A DNA stretch of 64,000 bases, taken from positions 28,148,001 through 28,212,000 of the forward strand of contig CM114275.1 of assembly GCA_050084515.1 (NCBI GenBank), written 5' to 3'. Shown piece by piece: positions 10,558 to 21,890 of the stretch; positions within the stretch are counted from its first letter, which is position 1, and every line of letters starts with the position of its first letter. Position numbers and translations under genes: made by a program. This stretch comes from Blasia pusilla. Lineage: Eukaryota > Marchantiophyta > Marchantiopsida > Blasiales. The notes under the pieces were generated by a model. That model searched no databases. It had not been told where the DNA came from and saw only the letters and a list, made by a program, of their open reading frames with translations.

Positions 10558-10823
10558 TAAGAGCGGTTCAGGCACAATTGACTAACATGCAAAAATATCA
10601 TATGGTAGTGCCTACTGTTACTTATAAGGGTAGGACTATCTTCAAATCTACTCTATTAGGTCAATTATTTTGCAATCCTTTCATGTCAAAGGACAGGCCA
10701 ACTTGGATATCCCATAAGACTTATTACACAAACGGTAAGGGAAAACAATGTGATGTTAATTGCCCTACTTGTTTGGTTGACATTGGTTGTGATATAGTTG
10801 TTTTGTTCAAGTCTTCTCCATAG
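10558..10823 (+). pseudogene. Unrecognised ORF fragment cut off by the LTR
   Basis: A frame of about 88 codons runs from the LTR edge to a stop at 10823. It includes TVTYKGRTIFKSTLLGQL, NPFMSKDRPTWI and KGKQCDVNCPTCLVDIGCD. The composition looks coding and a CxxC-type cysteine pair is visible, but I cannot name the family. It has no start of its own next to the LTR, so the element probably landed in or truncated a gene or another repeat. It may itself be repeat-derived. Confidence 0.4.
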
Positions 10824-11111
10824 CCTACTCCTTCCACTAGGTAAAAGAAGTCAAAGATTAGGAAAAGGAAAGAAGAGCAACTAGTTGTGGAGGCAGAAGT
10901 GGAAAAAAAATGAATATAGGTTGGGTTGGATTGAGTTTATGATGCAAAAGAATGGTTCGGGTGTCATCTCGACTCTTGGAATCGAGCACGAGTGGAGACC
11001 CCTTCTTTTTGTATTAGAGATGGATTTTCTTCACCCGGGTGGGTTTTCCCCGCTTTTTATTCGAGGGACATACGCAGGAGTGGGGAGATCATACTCCTCG
11101 GAACCGAAAGC
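10824..11111. other. No recognised gene
   Basis: A short spacer between the truncated ORF and the MITE-like repeat. A few purine-rich stretches occur and no motif was recognised. Confidence 0.4.
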
Positions 11112-11354
11112 CATATAAGTCACCCGGCAGGCATTTATTTCCTACAGTCGGACAACGGGATCCGGGCAGGGAAAAACATATTTTCATAAATAAAACCCAA
11201 AGCCCCCCTCATTACAACAGATGGCAGGGCTGGGTGAGAATGGCAGGTCGTCGATTGTGGGTCGGATGGCAGGGAATCGGGCCCTCCGACGGGTTAGGCT
11301 GCCCGTCCTCAAGCTGCCCCGGCAGGAAATAAATGCCTGCCGTGTGACTCTTAT
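11112..11354. mobile_element. MITE-like element with ~25-bp terminal inverted repeats
   Basis: The left arm (about 11115-11143, ATAAGTCACCCGGCAGG then CATTTATTTCCT) is the inverse of the right arm (about 11322-11352, AGGAAATAAATGCCTGCCG then TGTGACTCTTAT). The match is near perfect over about 24 bp. The interior of about 180 bp is GC-rich and has no protein. Size and structure fit a non-autonomous DNA transposon just upstream of the methyltransferase gene. Target-site duplication is unclear because the inverted match runs into the flank. Confidence 0.6.
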
Positions 11355-11559
11355 GACGCTAAATGTCCTCGCACTGTCCGGAGCGGGAAGGGTGCGCCGA
11401 CCAACCAGGCCAGGTTACCAACTCCAACCCGGCGGCGGCGTCGCCAGCGGCACCGTCCGTCGAGTTTCAGTCAGTAAGGATGGAAAACCCATCGGGATAA
11501 AAGGGGGGGGCATAGAGAGCCAAAAAACCCCGCGGGTAAGTAAGTAAGTCATCTAAGAC

Positions 11560-12325
11560 AGTCGGTCATGTCCTGAGCTGACTGGTGATCTGCATTCATT
11601 TTTTTCCTGCCGCTTGGTCTTACTTGTGCCAAGGGATCCATCCTTTTAATCTCTTTCTCCTTCTCTCTTACGCTGTGCGCCCCCACTGCTCTGGGTTTCC
11701 CCGTCGCTCGCTTGTCGGAGACAGCGAACAGTCCGAGCTTTCCTCTCATCCTGTGTGCATAACTGCGATCCATGCGCATCACGCTCGAATCGAGCTGCGC
11801 ATCTGGGAATTCTCGTGGTGCCGGTGGATCTCGTGCAGTAGTTCTGTTTGTAGTTCCATCTCTGTCGTCGGCTACCTCGTCCGGTCGGTCGCGCCTGCCC
11901 CGACTGGCGGTCGCACCTCCCGACTTCGCCGTAGCTCTCTCCTTCGTCTTGTCTTTCTCTGTTTGCGGCTTCTGAAGCCGTCCGTCGTCCAAGCGTCTCA
12001 TGCGGAGAGGGTAGTAATAGTAGTAGTAGCTTCATCGAATTCTCGCTGGGCATCGTCTTCTCTTTCTTCAGGAGCTCTCGGCGCTGGAATCTTGTGCGTG
12101 GCGGCCATTCGTGTTTCCTTGCGTCGCTTCTCCTTTCCTGTGTCTGTGTGTTTCTCCCCCACCCAGCTCCCAGAATCGTAGGAGGAAGAGGAGGCTGACT
12201 ATGCGCGTCCATTCCGTTCATCTCGTCCATTGCATTCCTCCCAAGCTGTGTGAACTCGCGGAGGGAATTCTCGGCAGGCTTCCGTTGTCTGTAGCAGCCG
12301 CGATTCGGGAGGGAGAGCTTCGGTC
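11560..12325 (+). promoter_or_regulatory. Probable promoter and long CT-rich leader of the methyltransferase gene
   Basis: The sequence upstream of the ATG is GC-richer than the surroundings and has many CT-rich runs (TCTCTTTCTCCTTCTCTC, TCTTCTCTTTCTTCAGG), as in long plant 5' leaders. Antisense open frames here are chance products of that bias. A splice acceptor-like TTTCTTCAG lies at 12063-12071. No TATA box can be placed with confidence. Confidence 0.45.
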
Positions 12326-13225
12326 ATGAGCTGGCGCCATCACTTAACCGCAAAGACGCCCTTGCTGCTCCTGCTCTCGATCTCAGCGTTGGCGTTTGTG
12401 GTGGGAGCGTTCACCTTCTTCTTCCTGTGCGAGTTTGTGCAGCTTCCCGACCCGTCTTCTCCCGGTGCCGATGTGGACGAGCGCTTCTTCCGTATGCTTC
12501 CCGTGGATCTCATCAGATTCACGTCCAACTGCAGTGAAGGCATTCCGCCGGGGCAGGTGAGGACCTTTTTGATGGACAATGTCTTTGATGGAGCATCGCC
12601 CTGGGACGACTTCCCGTCTCCGGAAGTGGCGCCTTTTCTGAGGAAGAAACGAATAAAGGGATGGGGTGCTGAGGACCCGGTGTTCCAGAGGTTGATGAAT
12701 GAAGTGCGGCCCAAGCTGATTGTGGAACTTGGGTCGTTCCTTGGAGCCTCGGCGATCAATATGGGCAACATTGCACGCGAAATGGGTCTGGACTGTACCA
12801 TTTTGTGTGTGGACGACTTCCGGGGCTGGCCTGGATTCCGAGCAAAGAAGTTCAAGGACATACGGCAGCTGAATGGAAATATCATGCTCCTCCAGCAATT
12901 CCTCAAAAACGTCCAATTCATGAACCTCACCGACCTAATTCTCCCGGTACCATTCTCCACGACTGGAGCCATCTCCTATTTCTGCGAGCAGGGCATTCGT
13001 CCTGACCTGATCGAAGTAGACGCCGCGCACGACTTTCACTCAGCCTGGCTCGACATCAATTCTGCATACGCCATGTTACGCCCTGGAGGAGTTATGTTCG
13101 GTCACGACTATTTCAACCGTGCCAACTCAGAGGGTGTTCGCAGAGCTGTAGACCTTTTTGCAAGATTGAACGGGATGCGGGTCGAGCCTGATGGCAAGCA
13201 CTGGATCCTACGGGACAAGCTTTAG
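12326..13225 (+). CDS. Membrane-anchored SAM-dependent methyltransferase, family-24 type
   Basis: An intact single-exon gene of 299 codons. Residues 12-35 form one hydrophobic segment after a basic N-terminus, which fits a signal anchor with the catalytic part in the secretory lumen. The Rossmann-type methyltransferase fold is marked by motif I VELGSFLGASA (133-143), an acidic CVDDF (161-165) ending the second strand, IEVDAAHDF (229-237), and RPGGVMFGHDYF (252-263). This D-x-AH...PGG...GHDY pattern is typical of Methyltransf_24 proteins. The ATG is the first in frame after the leader, and the hydrophobic anchor follows at once. The substrate is unknown; sugars, glycans or cell-wall-linked small molecules are possible but unsupported. 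Codon use is even and there is no sign of decay, unlike nearly everything around it. It has no operon-like neighbours. Confidence 0.88.
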   Translation: MSWRHHLTAKTPLLLLLSISALAFVVGAFTFFFLCEFVQLPDPSSPGADVDERFFRMLPVDLIRFTSNCSEGIPPGQVRTFLMDNVFDGASPWDDFPSPEVAPFLRKKRIKGWGAEDPVFQRLMNEVRPKLIVELGSFLGASAINMGNIAREMGLDCTILCVDDFRGWPGFRAKKFKDIRQLNGNIMLLQQFLKNVQFMNLTDLILPVPFSTTGAISYFCEQGIRPDLIEVDAAHDFHSAWLDINSAYAMLRPGGVMFGHDYFNRANSEGVRRAVDLFARLNGMRVEPDGKHWILRDKL

Positions 13226-16200
13226 TTCCTCCGTAACCCTTTTATCAATAGATGCTCTGAATCTCGCACGTCTTCTCAAATATTCACTCGCTGATTGTGA
13301 CATTTACCACGCTAAATTGTCAGTGTGTGCTGCATAGGAGACGATAACGTTGAAGACTGATACTTAGAGCCTTTCACTATGGAGGCTGACAGCCACTAGT
13401 GAGGGATTACTCCAGGTACGCCTGACGATGGCAACGATGGAGCGCTTTCATTCGAATGCTCAATTCGATTTCAGGGTTTTTAATAGCAACTTCCAGATCA
13501 TTTTTTATGTTGAGAGGCTAGTCCAACTAGCTGAAATCTCCAGCCTTACTGCGCTCCTCTTCTTTTCGGTTGTACGAATGGTGCACGGAATGTATCAGTT
13601 AGTTGAACACAGTGTCCAAATTCACTTTACAGGCTTGCGTTCACTGCCATAATGTCTTCCGGGCCATTGATTCCCTCGGATCGAAATGAAGTAGAGTACT
13701 GCAAACAACTGCGGGGCAGGCCGTATGCGTAGACTGCGAGTACGGGAACCCGTTCAGAAAAAGCGGCGAATTTTAGACGGTCTTCGCGGCACATGGCGCA
13801 GTGTGTGACAGGAGGACTAAGATATGAAAATCTCCATGAAGCTGCCTTCCAACCGCCACGCCACGCGAGACAGTGTTCCCAAGAGTGTGCGTGCGCAACG
13901 GCAGGCGAGTAGCGTCACTCTAGTCCGAGGGCGTGGAGAAGCTCGACGAGAGAGAGAGGTGGTATTCTGTAAGGCGTGCAATTCTTGAGTGGTTGAAATG
14001 AATCCTCGACCGGTCGGCTGGCAGACGAAACAGAGCATCCTTGCAGGATGAGGAATTTTAAGAGTTCAACATCATATTTTCACTTCTAGATTCCGAAGTG
14101 TACGTACTCTGAGAAGCAGTGCAATCTGTAAGGGGATAATGATTTCTAAACACGCCTCACATACATATGGCGGTTACCAACTTTCTATGAGGTAACAAGA
14201 CGGGGCTAGAAGTCAACTCGGATTAATTTCGTAGAAGTCGGATAACACTTCGTAGAAGTCGAACATCCCACATTTTACAGACGCTCATCGCGGGAAGAAG
14301 ATCGAAGCCGGGAATTAACACTAACGATTTGATGTGACAGTTATTGGAATTTCCACTAAAAATTTTACAGTTGTGACATCAATAGTCAAAGATGTGGGGA
14401 GTGTACCGACCTATCAGGTATGTGCAAGTCTGCCCTAGCTTCTTCCGCTAGCGGAAACCAACGGGACACTCGGGTATGCGGAATGAAAGGAGGATATGTC
14501 ATCATTTACAGAAAATAATTTGCGACTTGATTGTAATGTGTAGGAATTTGAACATGTATGTAACCAATGGGATGATGATAAATTACTCCCAAAGTGACCG
14601 TACCTAAAAGGGCCAGTAAGCCTCAATTTCAACTGCCTCATGTTTTGTAGCCATTCGGATGGATGGGAGTGCACCACGTCATTTCCGATTGACTTGCTAT
14701 GTTGCTGACCTCATGTTTAATGCATAACCGGCGTTTCAACTCGCATGCAATTTTGGACGCGGCGCATTTCTGGAAATGTAAAACCTGAATAATTTTCGTG
14801 GGCTTCCACCCCATTAAATACACTTCCAAGAATCAAACCTTGTGAAAGTACTTTTGATTCGTCCGGAAATTACAATGCGTATCTGCCGAAGTCGAGTTCC
14901 AACTTGCCACTGAAACTGAGGGTCTTTCCTATCTGCTCCAAAATATGATGATTTCTAACAACAATATGATGATAAGTTGCTGTGTATTCAGCAACTTGTC
15001 ATATGCGGTGTCTGTGCATATAAAGTTCAAAAGTTCAAATACTAAGTCGTCACAAACTTTACATGCTCACCCGCACTTCGAAATCTCAGAAATTGCAGCC
15101 AGACCTTCCAACATCGTGCAAGTCCTCTGAATAGAAGTGAAATAAAAAAACACAGGAAAGTTTGAATTTGTGTACACTTCAGCACATATAATCCTCAACT
15201 ATGCCTGCAGTTATTCTCCGGGTGCATATGCAGCTTTTAAGCCCATGGAAAGCTCATTCGTGCGGGCTTAGATATTTGTCTTTTGATGCACCATAAACCT
15301 TGGATGGCTCCACTCCAACAATGGATTGACACGTCAACACACTCTCAAGACTTGTAGTCTAGTTTTCCCATGCAAACTTTTCAACCATCTGCCCTTTGGT
15401 CACTGAAGGACCAGACCAAACACTCTGAAGCAAGTTCCTCTCTGCAGACCTCTACTCTCAAATTCTACATACTCAACTGATTAGTTTGATTGTGGGTACA
15501 GTAGCTCCACATGCAAGAAATCACCTTGAAATAGCTCACATCATTCTTTGCCTTATTGCAAGCCTCTGTAGGTACGATACAGTACTCAATTGTGATCCAG
15601 GGAGTGCAGAAGGACAAGTAGTATCAAGTATATTTCACAATCTCTTGCAAAACCTAATTTGTGTTAGCTGCAAGGGTGAAACCAAGTTAATTTCAGGGTA
15701 CTCAGTTACACATAATATCACTACTGCACATCTCATCTTCATGCACAACACAGACTGCTTCGAGCATATCGAACACCAAATAACAGACCCCTAGAAAACG
15801 TCAACTAGAATTTCCATGGTAGCTTTTTGAACCACAGACGAGATGAAAAGAGAGGAATGCAACCACTTCGACATGAACCAGCTGAGGTTTGAGACGCTGA
15901 CTGCAGAAAATGGAGTGAAGCAAAAATGTCATTGCAGATGGGGGTGAGAACAACAGGTGCGGAATATGGGAAGGAGAATGGTGCATGTGGTGAAGGTAGA
16001 TACATATTTGAGAAAACATGACTACAAGAGTGTGGAGTGGAAACCGAAGTATTCTACTAATACCATAAACTACATGGAGGAAACCACGGCATGGGAGATT
16101 GCTGGGCAGTCACAACATATGAAAAAATTGGAGATGCAATGCAGAGTACAGGAAATGCATCCACATCATGCACGTCAAATTGTGAAACAATTGCATGCAA

Positions 16201-17499
16201 GAGACTTTATCAGATCAGCAAACTATGATCAAATTGGTAAAACATCAATCTGCTGAACCTCTTACATTCCTGGCAAGGAATTTATGAAGGGAAAACCCAC
16301 CCATTTGAAGACTGCACCGGGAGAAGTGGAAATAACCATAGCCAATTCACGGGGAGAAAACAGCCAAAATGAGAGCTTATCTCATACTTTCCCTTCGAAG
16401 AGAAATCACTGACTTTCCCTGGTATCTTCTTTTAGCTCTCAGTTCCAGGTCTAATTAGTCTGGGTTGAAACAAGACAGGCAGGCATGGGAGTGGTAGCTT
16501 TAGATCACGACCTCACAAATTTGCATACCTTAACTTGGTGGGACACACTTAAAAGTGTGCACGGATCGTTCGTAACGATGACTAATTCTACAAGGACGTA
16601 ATGGTGCGGGCAAGTATGTCTGCTAAAGCGGATAAAACACATCTGCAGACACGATGCCGATCAACAAAACGGAAAGAATCTGGCCTGATCTTCAAAGCGG
16701 GAGTACTCTTAGAATAGCAGACAAGTTCATCCGTAATAAAGCAACAAACTTAAAACGTGACAGCTTCCATGCAGATACAAGCAATTCACAGTGCCCTGAA
16801 AATGTAGTATCTACCTACCACGCAGAAATCCAAAGGAAAATCAAATTACAGGAACGAAAAGTCGTAAGAGGAAACGGAAACGGGAACGGAAAAGCACCGC
16901 AATAAAATTGACAAGGAGATGACATAAGATTGGAGGCGGAAGAAATATATGCCACCGGTCGAAGGGGCAGCACTTATTAGCGTAATCCAACCGATACATG
17001 TGACATTTCACCGTTGTAACAGAAACCAGTACTTATTAACGTTCAACCGGTTCCGCGTCGTCCAACGGCCGTCGCGGCTCTACTTGACTTTGTGTTGAAT
17101 GAAAATAGTGCACTTTCAGATGCTCTCCGGAAGAAACAGCCTCGGCACAGTGGCTTAACTTGTGCACACCGAAACCTAAACGCCTGTAAACCTCCGGTGA
17201 GTCACTACGGTGCCTACGTAGGTATCTATGTACCGGGATGGACGGACCGGGTAAGGGGGGCCCTTTTCTTTTCCCGGGCTAATCGCGGCTTTCACGCCCT
17301 CGGATTTAGAGGGAAAGGAAAGTATAGGTGGATATGATTATGTATAGAGTATGAATCAAAACGGGTGATGGACTTACAAACCAGTATGCGGTCCTTCCTT
17401 TTGAGACGGGTAAGAACGTAATTAATCTAGAGACACGTGGATACTTCCCGGGGAAAAATAAGAAGAACTTGTAGGGGTCGTACATACACGAAGTTAGTG
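13226..17499. other. Intergenic region without a recognised gene
   Basis: The first few hundred bases must hold the 3' UTR of the methyltransferase gene; no clear AATAAA signal was found. Beyond it, frames are short and motif-free on both strands, including those at 15486-15794, 15957-16256 and 16654-16905. A GC-richer patch at 17040-17300 has no recognisable product. Confidence 0.5.
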
Positions 17500-18928
17500 A
17501 AAGTTAAAATTGGATTAAAAAAAAGTTAAATTCATCCACAAGGGAGATAATATAAGCATCACCTAAAGAGATAGATATAAGTTTCAATCTTATGTGTTTT
17601 CTATGGGTTCCTTCATCACCCTTTTTGTTCAATTTTTTCTTTTTTAGATGCATGGTCAAATTCTTTTGGAAGAAGATTATCGAGAGGAGGTGAAGGATCT
17701 TGAAGGTTTTTTTTGTAATTATTTTCATTGTGTTCCAATTTGTGATCTAAGATTCAACTTGTTCATACTCTTAAACTTGCACTTTGGTTTCTTCTTTTTT
17801 TTCATTTAAGCTGGGGTTTTCCAAAGTTCTCCAATTCTTTGGACCTCCTTCTCTTATGAATATGCTCATAGATTCCTAAATACAACTTCATATGTTGCGC
17901 TCTTCTTATAATACGATTCCATGTTAGAATCAATTGAAAGGATTCCTCTTGCTTTTCTTGATCTTTGCTATTGGTTGTGGCTAATATTACGACCTCATTC
18001 CTTCATATCATTCATTAATATTGACTTTCACTTTTTGCTCACATCCTCTTTTTTGGTGTTTCCAATTTACTTTGTAACTTTCTCCTAGAGTATCTATTTT
18101 TTGTGTGTTTTGTCTTCTTTTGATTATCTTTACGAGCTCGTTCTTTGCATACCAACTAGATTTTCTAGTATTTCTTCATTCTCAGTAGGTTCCTATTTTT
18201 TATGTGCGGTCTTGCGTAGGGTCAATTCCTCACATACATGTTCCTTGCTCTTTCAACACTTTATCTTGGTGCTTCGCACGTCCTACTTTTGTTGTCTCCT
18301 TAAGGACATTATAGATTTATATTCTCGAGCCACTTCTTTTGATACTATATAGGTTACTTCTCGTTTCAATTTCTTCTTAAATTTCTTAAAGTGCCTTTCA
18401 ATTGTGAATTCGTTGTCGACAAATCTTATTCTCTCCATCTAGATTTATTTTGGATGGATTTCACTATTTTTATGATGGTCGTTATCCTAATACTTTGACA
18501 AAATTATAATTCATATACATTCTTTTGTCTTGAATGAATTGTTTACCTTTGGTTTTATGGACCTGGAGTTGGATAATCCATCTACTCGCTTATTTGGTTT
18601 CTCACACCTTGTCATAACCTTACCCCTAGTTCTCCTCCTCATCGTAGATCTTGCTATTTTCTTCCATATACTCATACACCATTACACTCTCTATATTTCT
18701 TCCATATCCTTCTCTACTCCCCTCTTCATCTTTTATTATTTAGCATCATCTTGATCCATTCTTACCAAATCCTACAACTTTGCTATCTTCATTTATCTCA
18801 TCTGCATCTTTGCTTCCAATTCCCATCTTTTCTACTCTTATCCCCCCTCTTCCTCCTCCGCCTTCCCCAACCTACTTACCCCCTTATTGTCATCCATCCC
18901 ACCTCCTCTCCTTGTAACCCTTCTACCT
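17500..18928. other. Strand-asymmetric pyrimidine-rich region
   Basis: The plus strand is strongly enriched in T and C (for example TTCTTCTTTTTTTTC near 17790 and CCCCCCTCTTCCTCCTCCGCC near 18842). It has no long open frame or domain. It may be a decayed purine-rich transcript or repeat. It ends where the minus-strand LTR begins. Confidence 0.5.
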
Positions 18929-19682
18929 TGTCGTGCATACACATTGCTACATAACATGCATCGTTGGTCACATCCACACCACACAACACCGATGTTCCCC
19001 ACACAAAGGTAGATCCACACATGTACAGAAATCAACTCATACATATACATGGAGATCACCCAACAAAAATAAAGAGTAGTAAAAATGGCACACCCGGCCT
19101 AAAACTCCACTCCTCAATCTACATCGGCATATCGAGCCTCGTCCATCCTACGCTATCAAGGAATCCGGATGCTAGCACCCTGGTCCTATCTCACACACAT
19201 ACAAGAGAGGTGCTCCAACGGCCCAACATGAGAAAGATAGCTTGGGAAAGCCATCTTCCTCTCTTATATAGGGTTGGAAAGAGCCAAAAGGCTCTTCCCC
19301 TAAAAATAGCTTTCCTCCTGGTAACTTGCGCATAGAGGTTACCAGGGGCGGGTGACTTGTTAAACAAGTCACTCGGTTGTGAAAGACCCCAACGGAAAAT
19401 TTGTCAGAAACGACGTTCCTGACACAACAGACCTATTCTCAACCTCATCCGACATCGCGGGATAAAGTTATACTGAAGGCAGTCCGCTGGCTCCTATGCC
19501 CTATCCACAATAGATCTCGACCTATCGGCTATTCAGATGTGACAGATGTCGTGCGCATACACATTGCTACACAACATACATCGCTGGTCACATTCACACC
19601 ACACAACACCGATCTTCCCCACACACGGGTAGATCCACACATGTACATAAATCAACTCATACCTATACATGGAGATCACCCA
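18929..19682 (-). repeat. 3' LTR of gypsy copy 2, with A-B-A structure
   Basis: Read on the minus strand, the LTR starts TGGGTGATCTCC next to a polypurine tract (CTAGGGGGACAGT) and ends GCACGACA. It is 754 bp. The modules are A at 19547-19682 (136 bp), B at 19063-19546 and A' at 18929-19062 (134 bp). A and A' are direct repeats with the same edges, both TG...CA. It is clearly related to the copy 1 LTR. Confidence 0.85.
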
Positions 19683-21890
19683 ACTGTCCCCCTAGCTAGC
19701 AGTTGGATTCTCCTAACTCCAGATAGGAAATGTCACATCTCCCTGACATGACCTACTACCCTATACACATCTTGGACACATCCATCGTCACGTGGGAACT
19801 ATATCAAGAGGGCGGGGTCAGACATGACATATGCCACCCTCAAGAACAACCATCACATACCAACATGGTGGCTGCACCCCTTGCAGAGACAGTGAATCCG
19901 AGCTTGGCAGTGGTACCTGCAAGCTCGAATTCACTGTCCCATCCACATTCGGAAGATGACATGGCGCACAATTATGCACATGATCCTTCCAAACCATACC
20001 ATCCCGTCCCTCCAACATGAGAACTCTGGTCGGTAATACCTCGCGCACACACGTAGGATGGTGCGCCCTCCAGTGACATTTAGCGTCGTGGGTGTCGTCT
20101 GGTGTAAATACACGTAATCTCCAGGATGAAATCTCCTAATCCATGGACGATAATCTCCTCCACGAATGGTCTTGTACCTCAATGTATCTCTATGTTGAGC
20201 AATAGCTAAGTTCTCAAAGGCCATAGGCATAACTCTACGAAAAATCTCCGTCCTATGAGAACACGGTTGTACCCACACATCTGGATGATCAAGATCTAAC
20301 ACCTCCGCCATATCACGTCGAATAGCTGCAGGTAAATTTGGCTCTCTCCCAAGGATGCCTACCGACTAAAGCGATAATCCATAGCCAACCATGGCAACTG
20401 TAGGTCCCACTCCCTCAAGTATTCCCGCTGCAAGCCATACTTGCGCAATCCTCTCTTCACCGTCTGTACTACTCTCTCTGCCAACCCATCCGTCTCAGGA
20501 TGATCTCTAGACGTGGTGCGGTGATCTATCAGTGTCTGATCACACAAGGCTTGAAACTCTCCCCTGAACTCCATACCCTGGTCAGTCAACACCTCCGACG
20601 GTGCACCAAAGTGATTAAGCACAGGATCTAGAAAGGCATAAGGTGTTCCCTCGCTCGCCTTGTCCGGTAGTTCCACCACTATCCACTTGGAGAAATGCTC
20701 CACGATGACCAACACGTACCTGTGATGACACCCCGTCAATGGCAAAGGTCCCGCGAAGTTTAAACTCCATCGATAACCTAAACCCATAATCAGAAAAGGA
20801 TGTAACTATGGAGTGGAAGCATTGAAGGATGCTCGCACTCTGTCACATACCATACATCTGGCCACAAACTACTCTACCCCGGTACGCATGCCGCGCCACC
20901 AATACTAAACATGGAGTAAGTTATAAGTACGCTTTATTCCAAAATGCCCCAACTCCTCATGGGTATGTCGCACTTCACGTGCTTGCTAGGAAGGATGAGG
21001 TACCACTCGTATCCTATCATCTCCCTATATCCGCAAAATGTGAGTCCCCTCTCACCTGAACCTCCTGGCTCTCTGTAGGATCCGATCCTGCTCCCTAGCA
21101 CTCACTATGCTCATTATGACGCCAGTGCGCAAGAACTCCACAACCTCCACATGGTCATGGATATCACAACCACCTGTCGCCTCCTCACTGAACTCTAGAT
21201 CCAAAGACTCATCATCCAACCCCATCACTGGAGTCATCACTTGCAGCTCACCTACCATGGTCAACCAACAAAGATAGGCAGATGCATGCCTACCGTGCAC
21301 CATCTCCTCATCACTCTCTCCATGCCATCAACCTCTTGTGTCGTAATAGAGCCCACTTGGCAAGCTTTCCCGTAAGCTTGTCGTACTCCATCAACCACCT
21401 CAATGGTTGATGATCAATGATAAATGTGAAAGGGTTGCCGAATAAATAGCACCTGAAATGTGCCACGGCCCACACAACAGCCAAGCACTCTCCCTCGTAG
21501 GAGTTTTACTTCGCCTCTGTAATGTTGGTCGATTGGCTGGCGTAAGCCAAAACGAACTCCCTATCCTCATCATCCCTTTGAGTAAGCACTACTCCTATAC
21601 CCAACATGCTCCAATCCATATGTAACTGGAATGGACGACCCCTAACCGGTCTCTGTAAAATGGGTGAGGATGTCCTTGAGCTCCTGAAATGCTCGCTCTT
21701 GATCATCTCCCCACAACCAAACCTGATCGAGTCTCATCAACAAGGTCAAAGACTTCGCGATTGCACTAAAACCCTTGACATACCGTCGATAGAAGTTTGC
21801 CACTTCAAGAAACGCTCGGACTCGACTCACATCTATAGGGCGTGAAATCTACGCAATAGCCTCCACCTTCGTGTGCTAAACACCTAACAC
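19683..21890 (-). mobile_element. Ty3/gypsy copy 2, 5'-truncated internal region
   Basis: A minus-strand relative of copy 1, starting inside RT (near 21890). RT thumb is at 21642-21830 (VRAFLEVANFYRRYVKGFSA). RNase H is at about 21330-21640 (MLGIGVVLTQRDDEDREFVLAYAS). A linker at 21052-21303 includes DDESLDLEFSEEATGG. The zinc-binding part lies near 20829-21000. The integrase core is 20359-20787: the first Asp is Asn, TDQGMEF is present, and the catalytic Glu is kept in DGLAERVVQ. The post-integrase tail and a badly degraded PHD finger run from 20311 down to 19760. Stops and frameshifts occur throughout. Everything upstream of RT, including any methyltransferase domain, is missing. The sequence beyond 21890 is unrelated. 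Confidence 0.87.

Noticed and set aside
11646-12230. 194-codon antisense frame over the methyltransferase leader
   Set aside because: Low-complexity Arg/Glu-rich product of GC-rich, CT-biased sequence; no domain.
12340-12972. Long antisense frames inside the methyltransferase gene
   Set aside because: Shadows of a GC-rich coding region; the plus strand has the conserved motifs.
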